A stretch of DNA of 44,960 nt from Nitrospirota bacterium (GTDB taxonomy: Bacteria; Nitrospirota; JACRHJ01), in the NCBI GenBank assembly GCA_027328825.1, contig DAHWTK010000002.1, positions 1-44,960 on the forward strand, given 5' to 3'. Positions 14,997 through 23,078 of the stretch are shown here, in pieces (within the stretch, counting starts at the first letter, position 1; every line of letters starts with the position of its first letter). The notes beneath the pieces were generated by a model that did not search any database, was not told the origin of the DNA, and was given only the letters and a program-made list of their open reading frames with translations. Position numbers and translations under genes: made by a program.

Positions 14997-16019
14997 GTTT
15001 TCTCCTTCATCTTCAGGGTTGATGTGATTATGTGAACAACCGGCGCAGGCGGCCTTATCGACCGTAACCGCGCCAGGCTGGGCGCCAAGCCAGACAGACG
15101 AGGTCTCGTATGCCTCGCCGGGAGACTGCCACTCGTCATAAAGGGTATTCGACGGGTTCGACGGGTCTTTTACGGTCACCGGTCCCGAACCGCTAAACGA
15201 GAGCGATACGAAACGGTGGATGCCGCCGTCGATGTTCTTGCGCATGTCCTCGTTGGACGGCATTTTTATCGCGTACATATGCCCCTTCAGGACGGTCATC
15301 ATGCCCATACCCGGAGGGAGCTGAGGCCTTTCGCCTGTCATGGCCTCAAACTCATCCGGCGACATCATGGCCGTCTCTGCGTGGAACCAGGTCCCTTGCG
15401 CAGGCCCTTTCTGGCCGCCGTAACTCCCCGGATGGCCGCCGGAATTGTTAAAATAGCCCTTGCCGGGAAGCGTCCGGGCGAAATCCGAAAGAACGGACTC
15501 GTGAAACCGCTCGCCGTCCCGATCCACCGCGTTATGCGCCACCATAAAAGGAGCAACATAAACATCGTCAGGCGTGAGAGCGGCATGTGAAAAACGGTTT
15601 ATCTTCGACATCATCTCTGGTGTGGCCTCTACGCCCTCACCGAGTTTACGCGGGACGCCCTCGGCGTCCTTCCACTTATAAAGCGTGAGACCTTTAGTAT
15701 GCATTCCGGAAACCGACTTGCCGTCTATCAGATTCAGGAGCGTAGCTGCTGCGGACTCGATGACCGTCGCGCCTTCGGCTCCGGCGCGTTGCTTCGCGGC
15801 GATAACGCCAGAGCGGTAGACCCTCCCGCCTTTAACGATGGGATATTTCCACTCCTGCTCCGTTCCCTTCTTGGCCGGATCGTGGCCAAGAAAACAGTTT
15901 GGAGCGAGCTTTTTGCGCTCGTCGTTTGAGAGACTCCAGCCGGAATTCCTGTCCACTGAGCCACCAGCGATAAGCGTCCGGGCATGAGAGACGCCGGCGC
16001 TATTCAATTCAACCCCCAC
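14526..16019 (-). CDS. Prohead protease fused to scaffold
   Basis: A 497-aa protein. Residues 140-330 look like a prohead maturation protease or ClpP/U35-type serine protease region (APFMVAHNAVDRDGERFHES, SGGHPGSYGG, RFVSLSFSGSGP). Residues 340-420 are a charged coiled coil (EYKELYEAEKARREETETKH), typical of scaffolding, and the C-terminus is acidic and Lys-rich. A CAGCSHNH motif precedes the scaffold. Protease-scaffold fusions guide shell assembly and are then degraded. An internal start gives the scaffold alone (see 14526-14996). The protease active site is not confidently identified. Confidence 0.65.
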   Translation of the reverse strand: MGVELNSAGVSHARTLIAGGSVDRNSGWSLSNDERKKLAPNCFLGHDPAKKGTEQEWKYPIVKGGRVYRSGVIAAKQRAGAEGATVIESAAATLLNLIDGKSVSGMHTKGLTLYKWKDAEGVPRKLGEGVEATPEMMSKINRFSHAALTPDDVYVAPFMVAHNAVDRDGERFHESVLSDFARTLPGKGYFNNSGGHPGSYGGQKGPAQGTWFHAETAMMSPDEFEAMTGERPQLPPGMGMMTVLKGHMYAIKMPSNEDMRKNIDGGIHRFVSLSFSGSGPVTVKDPSNPSNTLYDEWQSPGEAYETSSVWLGAQPGAVTVDKAACAGCSHNHINPEDEGENMEYKELYEAEKARREETETKHKDLVVLNEATETKLKDMKAVLGIKDGVTVADIKVLAAAGKAYRDGLIDNYIKNARLLGKCGDRPEDIENYKSFIGGWSIADLRREGKVQAEEAMKRFPDQAELPGEEMKDKKRTTGGPGEGTKSLETAAGNDWLE

Positions 16020-16020
16020 G

Positions 16021-16275
16021 TCAGGCTCCTTTCTTCTTTTCTTCCATGGAGAGAGCCTTTGCCGTCGGAAGCTTGTGCAGCCCGAGCAGGTGGTGGCCGG
16101 TTATCCCGCTACCCTCAGACCGCGACTTGTGCTCATCCGGCGTCGTTTTACCGAAGAGGGCATGTCCCGTGATTGGTTTCGTTTCCGGGGAAGGAGACGG
16201 TTTAAAAATCTTGGTCTCTCCGCGCGCTTCCTTCGGAGACGTTTTTTCTTCGGTTTTCGGTTCCTCTTTCGACAT
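16021..16275 (-). CDS. Small Lys/Glu-rich head-region protein
   Basis: An 84-aa protein, start MSKEEPKTEEKTSPKEARGE, behind GGAGGGAAT. It is low complexity and probably disordered, with two similar short motifs ending ITGHALFGKTTP and ITGHHLLGLHKL. It lies between portal and protease genes; it may be a head-interior or linker protein. Not recognised. Confidence 0.55.
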   Translation of the reverse strand: MSKEEPKTEEKTSPKEARGETKIFKPSPSPETKPITGHALFGKTTPDEHKSRSEGSGITGHHLLGLHKLPTAKALSMEEKKKGA

Positions 16276-16284
16276 ATTCCCTCC

Positions 16285-18585
16285 TTAAGTTAATTCGCTC
16301 TGAGCCAGATTGACCGAGCAGGTGCAGCGCGGGTGCGTGTCCTCCACGGGAACCGGGCAATCGTCGATGTCATAGTCGCCTTCGAGCGAGGCGCAGATCG
16401 AACAAGCGCCCGACGCCGGGGAAAAATGGACTCGCTTTATCTTTTCCGCCTTCCACTCGTCGCGCTTTCCCCGTTCCTGGGCGAGGCAGACCTCCGAGCG
16501 GACGAGCCGCTCCCAGTTCCCGTTCCATGCGCCGAACTGTTTCGCAAGGCCGGACGCAATCTCGCGCGGGTTCGCGCCCCGGAGCATACCAGTCTGGAGT
16601 GCGGGTTTTATCTCGTCCTGATAGAACCGTGTCGCGTCGTTCCTCACGAGGTCGAAGCCGTTATTCAAGAGCTTTTTGTAGACCTCCTCGTTGTGGAGGA
16701 GGTCGAGGACGGGAATCCCAACGCCGGACTCCTGCGCCGCCTGGAGGAAGCCAAGCGCGTGGGCCTGCCCGGTATAACTCGACACGGGGCCCTGTGTGGT
16801 CTGCGAGTCTGCGTTCATCTCGTCCGCGAACTGCCGTATGGCGTCCCGGACCTCCCGGAGGTCGGCGGCCGTGAACTCGAAACCCTTAAAAAGTCCCTGG
16901 GTTCCCGCTTTCGCGGGAATGACAAGATTAAGTATCCCGAAGACCTTCTCCTGAAGGCTTACCCAGAGAGCGGAAACGGAAGCGAGGCCCTGCTGGATAA
17001 TCGCCTCGGCCTGGGAGTCCTTGACCTTCGCCTCCTTGCAGACGTGATGCGTTTTGTCATTCCCGCGAAAGTGGGAATCCGGGGATTTAAAAGTCGCTGG
17101 GCCCCCGTTTTCACGGGGGTGACGGACGAACTTTACCGTCGTGAGTACCTTGCCGGTGGCGACATCCGTTTCCGTCTCGATCTCGGTATCGTTTTGGAGT
17201 TGCAGACTATTTGCGATCATCATGTCCGCCTGAGCGTTCAGGAACCGGGCCTGGGCCGCCTGTTGGATGTTATGCAGGTTCGGCGAGACAAGCGAGAGCA
17301 CGTAATCGCCTTTCTTCCATGTGCGGCCACGAGCGCGAAGCACATCGCGGGCGAGAAGATCGAGATGTGGAAGAATTACTGCTTTCCTTTGTTCGGCATC
17401 CTGCATCGCAAGGGCGGACTCCGGGTCGTCCACCGCACCCGCCTGACGGCCGGATGAGATGCCTGCCATCCACGGCTGAAGCCTTGCCTTGGCAAGTATC
17501 TGCTCGACGCATATCCTGTAGGACACCTCTTTTTGCGTGATAATTTTTCCGTCGCCGCCGATGACCTTTATGTCTAATACGCTGTCCTTGTCAAGGACGT
17601 TTATAAAGTCACCGGAAAGGCCATGCCGTTTTCTGTGCATCACCTCGTCGAAATCTTCACGTAAATCCTCGGCAAGTTTTTCCGCCTTTGTTTTGCCGTC
17701 GGCATCGGTGGAATCGAGATATTTTTCTGAACTCCGAAGCTGAACATTGTAGCTGGGGTCTCCGAACCGCTCGAAAATGTTCCGGTCCTGGTTAATTAGC
17801 GTTGCAAAAAGCTGCGCGACAAACTCCATCCCGGAAAGAAGGCTCTCGCCGTAAGGGTCCTGGTTGTTACCATGAAAGGAGAGGTACATCTTGTTCGTGA
17901 GATCGAGCGGGATTTCCATCGGCGCCCAGACGGGATAATATCCGAGCGACGACCATGTCCCGCTCAGGAGATGCGGATCTATAAGCTGGTGCGTACGATA
18001 CGTCGGGTCGTACAGGCCGAGCCGCGGCCAGGGCTTAGGCCGCATCGTCGCGTAGATATTGCCGAACTCGTCATTTTTAAAGAAAAGAAACTTGGAGTCG
18101 CCAATCCTAAGCTGCCGGATGTCTTTCCGGTCTTTCGTCCAGACCTTCTCGGCGAACGCGAAGCCCTGTTCGAATACCTCGTTCTGCCAATTATCGAGAA
18201 AGGCCTGTATGCCAACCTGAAAATCATTAACCTGCACAAAAGTGAAAAACTCGCGAAGCTCCTCCACAATTTTGTCGTTGCCGCCCGTGATTTGAAGTGT
18301 GCCGGTAAGACCTGCCAGAGTCCTGATTATCCCGCCGATAAGAGGTATCGCCTCGCGCATCACCTCGTAAAACTCAGGCGCGACCACGCGCGGGACATAA
18401 CCCTGGAACCACGTTGAGAACGGCCCCTGCGGTGCGGCCTGACGGAGCTGTGCGACGCTGACATTCGGTCTTGCGGGCGGCAAAGGCCACGTCGGGAACG
18501 CCGCCCGACCTGCGCCGGAACTTGCCCCGGACGGGTCTTTGGCATTCCGCAGGTCGAGCGCGTCTATAAGGGGATAACCGCTCAT
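16285..18585 (-). CDS. Portal protein with C-terminal MuF-like domain
   Basis: A 766-aa protein. ATG at 18585 overlaps the terminase stop (ATGA) and is preceded by GGGGG. Residues 40-440 are portal-like (DUF935 style: GGIIRTLAGLTGTLQITGG, SGMEFVAQLFATLINQDRNI, VSYRICVEQILAKARLQPWM). Residues 600-766 form a Mu F-type minor head domain with a Cys/His cluster (GACSICASLEGDYD, THPRCTCSV). The join carries three translated family A repeats, seen as LVIPAKAGTQ and RHPRENGGP/SHFRGNDK. The portal is the DNA gate of the capsid, and MuF-like proteins are ejected or head-internal. The fusion is well supported. Confidence 0.8.
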   Translation of the reverse strand: MSGYPLIDALDLRNAKDPSGASSGAGRAAFPTWPLPPARPNVSVAQLRQAAPQGPFSTWFQGYVPRVVAPEFYEVMREAIPLIGGIIRTLAGLTGTLQITGGNDKIVEELREFFTFVQVNDFQVGIQAFLDNWQNEVFEQGFAFAEKVWTKDRKDIRQLRIGDSKFLFFKNDEFGNIYATMRPKPWPRLGLYDPTYRTHQLIDPHLLSGTWSSLGYYPVWAPMEIPLDLTNKMYLSFHGNNQDPYGESLLSGMEFVAQLFATLINQDRNIFERFGDPSYNVQLRSSEKYLDSTDADGKTKAEKLAEDLREDFDEVMHRKRHGLSGDFINVLDKDSVLDIKVIGGDGKIITQKEVSYRICVEQILAKARLQPWMAGISSGRQAGAVDDPESALAMQDAEQRKAVILPHLDLLARDVLRARGRTWKKGDYVLSLVSPNLHNIQQAAQARFLNAQADMMIANSLQLQNDTEIETETDVATGKVLTTVKFVRHPRENGGPATFKSPDSHFRGNDKTHHVCKEAKVKDSQAEAIIQQGLASVSALWVSLQEKVFGILNLVIPAKAGTQGLFKGFEFTAADLREVRDAIRQFADEMNADSQTTQGPVSSYTGQAHALGFLQAAQESGVGIPVLDLLHNEEVYKKLLNNGFDLVRNDATRFYQDEIKPALQTGMLRGANPREIASGLAKQFGAWNGNWERLVRSEVCLAQERGKRDEWKAEKIKRVHFSPASGACSICASLEGDYDIDDCPVPVEDTHPRCTCSVNLAQSELT
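16886..16923. repeat. Family A palindromic repeat inside the portal-MuF gene (copy A4)
   Basis: TTAAAAAGTCCCTGGGTTCC, then CGCTTTCGCGGGAATGAC. Read on the minus strand it is in frame as LVIPAKAGTQGLFK. Confidence 0.8.
17056..17123. repeat. Two inverted family A palindromic repeats inside the portal-MuF gene (copies A5, A6)
   Basis: A5 (17056-17083) reads GTCATTCCCGCGAAAGTGGG on the plus strand, opposite in direction to the other copies. A6 (17086-17123) begins TTTAAAAGTCGCTGGGCCCC. The pair forms a head-to-head element of about 68 bp that leaves the reading frame open. Confidence 0.75.
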
Positions 18586-20630
18586 ACGCGCCCCCTTATG
18601 TTGGCGCAAGATGCGAAAGCGCCGTGCGAAACCTCTTTCGTGCAGACGCGGGCGAGGATACGGAGCCGGTTCATGTCGATAAGGTGGTCGTTTTCCTTGC
18701 TGAAAATGCGGTGCTTGCCGCCGTTCCGTGCAGTGTGGTTCGGATACCAGAGCATGACATCCGGGTCGGGCGCGTACTCGCTTTCCAAGCTCTGCATCTT
18801 CTGGACGAGCAGGTCGGTCGCAAGCTCCTTATAGGTCTTTTTGATAGGCTTCCCGGTCTTGGCGTCCACGAGGGTCTCGCCATCCTCGTTTATCGCCTCG
18901 GTTACGCCCTCAAACTGGACGCCGAAAACGCGGTCTTCGTAATTCTTGCGCCCGTATTTTTCGCTGAAAAGGATATGCCCGACGGACGTCCCGGCGTTGC
19001 CGTAGTCGAGGCCCCAGGGCATCGTCCGTTTGGCGTTGTCGTAGAGGTCGTCCAGGGCGTCCAGGGCCTCCGCCTGCTGGTCGTATGTCACGTGCTCAAG
19101 GTGCAGCCTGGCGATCTCCCGCTCGCGCTTGCCGATAACCGTCGAGACGCCGATCTCGGTCGGGTCGTCCCAGTACCCGAAGTCCGCGCCGCCGTAATTC
19201 GCAAGCGGCGACGGGACGAAAAAGCTCTTGATGAGGCGCACAAACTCGGACTGGCTGCCTTCCGGCCTGGCGAAAAAGGCGTCTTTCGACGATGCCCGGG
19301 TAAGGATAATCTCCTCGTCGGGCGCGGGCATCCCGCCGTCCTGCGCCGGTTGATAGTTGTATGAATAGCCGGTGACGGAGACGTCGCCGTCCTCGGTAAC
19401 GATTACCTTGAGCGTCCGATACTCCGGGATGTCCCGCACGCAAGGCGCGAACTGGACGACCGGGAAAACGGTGTCCTCCGGGTCTCCGTGCTCGCCCAGG
19501 ACGTTATGGATGTACCCGCTTGAGTTCTCGCCGCCGTACTCCTTTATCGCCTTCTGTTTCCGGGCGTCGTCCCAGAACGGCGACGGCATGAGCGTCTTCG
19601 GCCAGTGGAACCGGACAAGCGAGAGGCCCAGGCGGTTGAAGTCGTCAAGCGAGGTTTTTGCGCCGTCGCCCTGTCCCCCGGAGGTAGAGAGGGACAGGGG
19701 CGGCGCGTCCGCTTCCGGAAAGGAGGTTACGGGAGTGGAATCGTTACCGCCCTCACCCGCTGCCCCTCTCCCGGAAGGAGAGGGGTTGAGGTCCGCGGTT
19801 TTGTTTTCGTAAAGAGGCGTCGTGACGCAGAGCCGGTAATATTCGGTCCCGCGGTCGCCGTCCGGGACGGAATAAAGGCGCGCGCGGCAACCGGGTTTAA
19901 GTGACCGCCAGAACTCCGTCCACGTCTTTTTGTTCTTGTCCTTCGCGCACTCGTCCTTTATCGCGAACGTTGTGGCATGAACACCGCGGTACGGGGCGCC
20001 GTCGAAGTCCGAGGGGCGGAAGTCCAGCCGGAAGCCATTCGAGAATAAAAACTGATGGTACGGCTGTTTCCTGTGCCGGACGAGAGTCTGAGCGAGAAGC
20101 GGGCTGGCGTTGAACTGTTCCTCGAAGGCGTCCACAATCTCCAGGAGATAAACCGAAAGCGGCGCGCCGATAAGGCCGGAGCCGCGCTTCGTCGTCTCGG
20201 CCTTCCAGAGGCTGTAGGCGATAATCTCACGCGTCTTGCCCACTTCCGCCCCGTCCTGGTGGATTATGTCGCCCTGGTAACGTATGGACGGCTTCTGGTA
20301 GTCGAAAAAGTTGTAAGGCTCCTCGAAGTCCGGGTCGGTCGGCTCCCGGAGGAACGACTGAGACCAGAGGACGGGGTCCTCGCAGATGCAGGCAAGCTGG
20401 AGCTCGCCCAGGTCCCTGAATCCGCCGGGCATCTCGCCGCGGGCGACCTGGTGCCAGGACCAGCCGAAACTTCGGAGGAAAGTATCGAAATGCTCCTCCG
20501 GCACCAGAACGGATTTTTGTAAATCCGAAAGATCGGAAAGAGGCGTTGCGATGTTGGCCCTGGCGTTCGCCGTAACGATGCCGATGCTCATGATTGCCGC
20601 CGTAAAAAGGAGGATGAGCGCACGCTTCAC
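18582..20630 (-). CDS. Terminase large subunit, with N-terminal signal-peptide-like segment
   Basis: A 682-aa packaging motor. The Walker A-type loop GAEVGKT (127-133) resembles the deviant loop of many terminases, an acidic ATPase motif (IKDECAKDK) follows, and a nuclease-type motif ADFGYWDDPTEIGVSTVIG lies in the C-terminal third. The start is GTG 20630 behind GGGAGG, with GTGA overlap of the small-subunit stop. The N-terminus MKRALILLFTAAIMSIGIVT then ANARA reads as a good signal peptide, unexpected for a cytoplasmic motor; the alternative ATG at 20591 lacks a ribosome site. About 40 residues near 285-325 are translated palindromic repeats (PSPSGRGAAGEGG, SLSTSGGQGDG). Confidence 0.8.
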   Translation of the reverse strand: MKRALILLFTAAIMSIGIVTANARANIATPLSDLSDLQKSVLVPEEHFDTFLRSFGWSWHQVARGEMPGGFRDLGELQLACICEDPVLWSQSFLREPTDPDFEEPYNFFDYQKPSIRYQGDIIHQDGAEVGKTREIIAYSLWKAETTKRGSGLIGAPLSVYLLEIVDAFEEQFNASPLLAQTLVRHRKQPYHQFLFSNGFRLDFRPSDFDGAPYRGVHATTFAIKDECAKDKNKKTWTEFWRSLKPGCRARLYSVPDGDRGTEYYRLCVTTPLYENKTADLNPSPSGRGAAGEGGNDSTPVTSFPEADAPPLSLSTSGGQGDGAKTSLDDFNRLGLSLVRFHWPKTLMPSPFWDDARKQKAIKEYGGENSSGYIHNVLGEHGDPEDTVFPVVQFAPCVRDIPEYRTLKVIVTEDGDVSVTGYSYNYQPAQDGGMPAPDEEIILTRASSKDAFFARPEGSQSEFVRLIKSFFVPSPLANYGGADFGYWDDPTEIGVSTVIGKREREIARLHLEHVTYDQQAEALDALDDLYDNAKRTMPWGLDYGNAGTSVGHILFSEKYGRKNYEDRVFGVQFEGVTEAINEDGETLVDAKTGKPIKKTYKELATDLLVQKMQSLESEYAPDPDVMLWYPNHTARNGGKHRIFSKENDHLIDMNRLRILARVCTKEVSHGAFASCANIRGRV
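19667..19792. repeat. Two palindromic repeats inside the terminase gene
   Basis: 19667-19702 (CCCTGTCCCCCGGAGGTAGA then GAGGGACAGGGG) and 19749-19792, a family B unit (CCTCACCCGCTGCCCCTCTC then CCGGAAGGAGAGGGG). Both are translated in frame in a Pro/Gly/Ser-rich insert between the ATPase and nuclease regions. Confidence 0.75.
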
Positions 20631-21442
20631 TTTGCCTCCCTTGCTCGCCTGGCCTTGTCAACGAGGCCGGAGAAGATGGAGGCTGCGGTCTCCGCCGCCT
20701 TTTCGTCCGTCTTGTTCTTGAGTACTTCGCGCTCCGTGAGGTTCCAGGCGGGCATCGTTATGCCGAACTCGGCCAGGAGGCGCGGGTAGACGTTCAGGAG
20801 CGGGTTCAGCTTCAGGGTCGTCCTTACGACTTTCCCGTTCTCGTCGAGTTCCTCCTCTTTCACCAGCGTGCCGTATTTCGCTATCTCCTCGCGCATCTGC
20901 CGGACTACGTCCTGGGCACCCGCCAGCTCGACGGCCATCATGTCCTTAATGCCTTCCGTGTCTCCGTCCAGGGCGGCGGAGAAGGCGTCCAGCATCTCTA
21001 TCAGGTGCGCGCGGTCAAGGCACTCGGCGCCGGGACGCGTGCCGCCCTCCTTTACCATCTCGCAGTCGGCGAACTGCGGGCAGGTGCTCTTACAGGGCTT
21101 GCCGAACTTCAAAAGAAAACTGGAGGCGTAGAGGCCGTACTTCACGGCGTTTTTGCGGGAGGACCGCTTGCCTTCGGCAGTCGTCGGGCCGGTCGAATTC
21201 TCGGCGGCGTTGCGGCGCTGTTCGAGGGCTTCCGGGGAAAGGGTGTACCGTCTGCGGGGGCGGAGCTTTTCGAGAGACGACGGGGCAGGGCGTGACGAAG
21301 ATTTCTCGTGGCGGTCGAGCTTTATCAGTTCGCCGGCGAGGTCGGTCTTGCCGTCAAGAATCTCTTGGCCGATCTTTCCCTTGTATGCCTTAAGGAGCTT
21401 CTCGGCGCTGACTCCCGAATCCGGCTTTTTGTCCTTGCCCAA
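20627..21442 (-). CDS. Putative terminase small subunit
   Basis: A 271-aa protein, start MGKDKKPDSGVSAEKLLKAY. It has a motif found in phage packaging-region proteins (STGPTTAEGKRSSRKNAVKY then GLYAS), a Cys cluster (CKSTCPQFADCEM) that may bind zinc, and a C-terminal region NPLLNVYPRLLAEFGITMPA resembling P27-type small terminases. Its TGA overlaps the GTG of the large subunit. Small subunits recognise packaging sites. Assignment rests on position plus partial motif fit. Confidence 0.6.
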   Translation of the reverse strand: MGKDKKPDSGVSAEKLLKAYKGKIGQEILDGKTDLAGELIKLDRHEKSSSRPAPSSLEKLRPRRRYTLSPEALEQRRNAAENSTGPTTAEGKRSSRKNAVKYGLYASSFLLKFGKPCKSTCPQFADCEMVKEGGTRPGAECLDRAHLIEMLDAFSAALDGDTEGIKDMMAVELAGAQDVVRQMREEIAKYGTLVKEEELDENGKVVRTTLKLNPLLNVYPRLLAEFGITMPAWNLTEREVLKNKTDEKAAETAASIFSGLVDKARRAREAK

Positions 21443-21458
21443 TTAGCCCTCGCAGTAC

Positions 21459-21531
21459 TGGAGCGGGCGGAAGGAGTTGCACCTTCGCCTCCGGCCTGGT
21501 GGGACGGCGCTATACACTTAGCTACGCCCGC
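21459..21531 (-). tRNA. tRNA-Gly(ACC)-like gene, atypical or degenerate
   Basis: Folds as a 73-nt cloverleaf on the minus strand. Acceptor GCGGGCG (21531-21525) pairs perfectly with CGCCCGC (21469-21463), followed by T and an encoded CCA. The D arm is GCTA/TAGC with a six-base loop lacking GG. The anticodon arm CCGTC/GCCGG has one mismatch, with loop CCACCAG and anticodon ACC at 21500-21498. The T arm GAAGG/CCTTC has loop TGCAACT. Acceptor stem and T discriminator are those of bacterial tRNA-Gly, and ACC is a Gly anticodon. Lack of T33, the short D loop and G in place of T55 suggest decay or a non-translational use. Confidence 0.6.
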
Positions 21532-21679
21532 ATATTCAGTACTCCCTCTTGCTTGCTCGCAACTCGGAAAGGATTTTTACAGCGACGGGAAAACCATATC
21601 AAGAATTCTGTCCGCTATGGGGCCGTTAGCGGAATATTTGAAGCTCGGCGAAAAAAGACCGGGAAACTCCCGGTCATAA

Positions 21680-21720
21680 GCCCTCACCCCCGCCCCTCTC
21701 CCGGAGGGCGAGGGGTAAAA
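21680..21720. repeat. Family B palindromic repeat
   Basis: GCCCTCACCCCCGCCCCTCT then CCCGGAGGGCGAGGGGTAAA. It lies just after the stop of the 184-aa gene, between it and the tRNA-like gene. The stretch from 21532 to 21680 shows no further gene. Confidence 0.75.
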
Positions 21721-21724
21721 GGTG

Positions 21725-22279
21725 TTATGCGCGGGCGGCGCGGTGGGAGTGTTTGCGGGAAAGGAAAAGCTCGCGCATGGCGGCTTGCTCGGCGGCCAGT
21801 TTCTCGCGCTTCGAGGCGAAGACCTGGGCGCGGAGAGAAGCAAAGACGGCGGTGGCGGATGGTTCACCCTCTCCCGGCCTTCGGCCACCCTCTCCCCTCG
21901 AAGGGCGAGGGTAATATTTGGCGTATTCCAAGGCGCGCCGACGGTACTCCGGGTCGCTCTGGTACTTGGCCTTCATCCGCTCACGCTGTCTTTGCGCCTG
22001 CTCGTTCCGGACGACATTGACGTAAGGGCAGCCGCCGCGCCCTTCATACGCGCAGGCCGGGAGACCACAACTCAGGCAGACCGCCGGATCCACCGGATAA
22101 AGGCCGAGTTCCAACTTCCACTCCCTGGCGCCCCCGTGTCTGCCGTGTTCGGTAGTCTTACTGTTCCAGTTATAACAGACATGGTCTCGATACTCTTGCC
22201 TGCTCATTCGGTTATCTGCCACATCCTCGAATGCCGTCCAGTCCACCTGCATCCTTTGCATCTCCGCCATCTGTACCAT
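21725..22279 (-). CDS. First late-operon protein, Cys-cluster, unknown function
   Basis: A 184-aa protein, start MVQMAEMQRMQVDWTAFEDV. It contains a zinc-type cluster CLSCGLPACAYEGRGGC (residues about 70-86) and a basic helical region RNEQAQRQRERMKAKYQSDP. Its C-terminal third includes a translated family B repeat (YPRPSRGEGGRRPGEGE). Being first after the late promoter and next to the terminase genes, it could be a DNA-binding packaging or regulatory protein. No family is recognised. Confidence 0.6.
   Translation of the reverse strand: MVQMAEMQRMQVDWTAFEDVADNRMSRQEYRDHVCYNWNSKTTEHGRHGGAREWKLELGLYPVDPAVCLSCGLPACAYEGRGGCPYVNVVRNEQAQRQRERMKAKYQSDPEYRRRALEYAKYYPRPSRGEGGRRPGEGEPSATAVFASLRAQVFASKREKLAAEQAAMRELFLSRKHSHRAARA
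21864..21912. repeat. Family B palindromic repeat inside the first late gene
   Basis: TCACCCTCTCCCGGCCTTCG then GCCACCCTCTCCCCTCGAAG. Translated in frame as a Gly/Glu/Arg-rich insert in the 184-aa protein. Confidence 0.7.
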
Positions 22280-22306
22280 AACGCGCCCCCTTTTCTCGGT
22301 AAAAAC

Positions 22307-22385
22307 CCAATAAAATCAATAGTTTATAATTTAAGTATACTTTTTTACCCGCGTTTGTCAAGCAAAAAAATCCAATAAAATCAAT
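22307..22385. promoter_or_regulatory. 14-bp direct repeats flanking the late promoter (operator candidates)
   Basis: CCAATAAAATCAAT occurs exactly at 22307-22320 and 22372-22385, one copy on each side of the promoter and 65 bp apart. The placement suggests binding sites for a late activator or a looping repressor. Confidence 0.55.
22334..22361 (-). promoter_or_regulatory. Late operon promoter, near-consensus sigma-70
   Basis: Minus strand TTGACA (22361-22356), a 16-bp spacer, then TATACT (22339-22334). It reads toward the 184-aa gene and the terminase, and follows the early operon terminator. A promoter this strong would need repression in the lysogen, which the flanking direct repeats may provide. 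Confidence 0.75.
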
Positions 22386-22420
22386 GGGTTATGTTGTTTT
22401 TTTAGGAAATTTTTCGAGGC

Positions 22421-22447
22421 AAAAAAGAAGGGCGGTTTGGCCGCCCT
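22421..22447 (-). terminator. Rho-independent terminator of the early operon
   Basis: Minus strand AGGGCGG, loop CCAAA, CCGCCCT, then CTTTTTT. It stands 30 bp after the stop of the DUF488 gene and before the late promoter. Confidence 0.85.
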
Positions 22448-22476
22448 CTTGGGTTTGCAAAAGGGATAATCGAGTC

Positions 22477-22863
22477 TTAAAGCTTGTCGGCGGGGATTTC
22501 TTTGCCGTCGAAAAGATGGATACAGACGACGCCATATTTCAGGAGCCGGACAGCGATGTCGTAATGGCGGTGGCATTTGGCTGGGTCTTTCTCGGCGCAC
22601 ATCAGGAGGATGGCCGCCGAGCGGTTAGCCAGGTCTTTGATGGATGATTCGGCAATCGGAGCCATTCCGCCGAGAGTGAGTCCCTGCCATCGGTAGCACC
22701 ACGCAAATTCCTTTTCAAGATAAGCCCGGTTGAAAATTACTCTGCGGCTTAAAGGTTTTGAGCGAACGTCAAAAAGAAGCTCTATACCTTTTTTCTCATC
22801 TTTAATAACAGTTTTAAGCTCGTCGATGCTCTTCATCCCGCCATAACCAATCGTGTAAATCAT
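22477..22863 (-). CDS. DUF488 family protein
   Basis: A 128-aa protein matching DUF488 along its length: MIYTIGYGGMKSIDELKTVI at the N-terminus, LLFDVRSKPLSRRVIFNRAYLEKEF split across residues 28-52, YRWQGLTLGGMAPI, and a C-terminal LLMCAEKDPAKCHRHYDIAV with conserved Cys and His. The family is widespread in bacteria and phages; its role is unsettled, with proposals in nucleic-acid or stress biology. It is the last gene of the early operon. Confidence 0.8.
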   Translation of the reverse strand: MIYTIGYGGMKSIDELKTVIKDEKKGIELLFDVRSKPLSRRVIFNRAYLEKEFAWCYRWQGLTLGGMAPIAESSIKDLANRSAAILLMCAEKDPAKCHRHYDIAVRLLKYGVVCIHLFDGKEIPADKL

Positions 22864-22871
22864 GAGCCTCC

Positions 22872-23078
22872 TTAAATTTTGATGTCAACCTTGCGTATGC
22901 GGAAGTAAATCTGCCATGCGGCAGGGTTTTCGCTGACCTTCTGTGTCTGGTATGGGAGCATCACGGCCTCGGTTATCGGGCCGTACGGGTGTACCAGGCC
23001 GTCCATCGTCTCCCTCGCCTCTTTCTCCGCGTCCGCTCTGTTCTCTTTGAATACAACAATACTGGTTTCTTCGGTCAT
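22872..23078 (-). CDS. Small early protein of unknown function
   Basis: A 68-aa protein, start MTEETSIVVFKENRADAEKE. It looks alpha/beta, with a C-terminal strand WQIYFRIRKVDIKI. It sits between the ParB-like gene and the DUF488 gene. Not recognised. Confidence 0.55.
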   Translation of the reverse strand: MTEETSIVVFKENRADAEKEARETMDGLVHPYGPITEAVMLPYQTQKVSENPAAWQIYFRIRKVDIKI

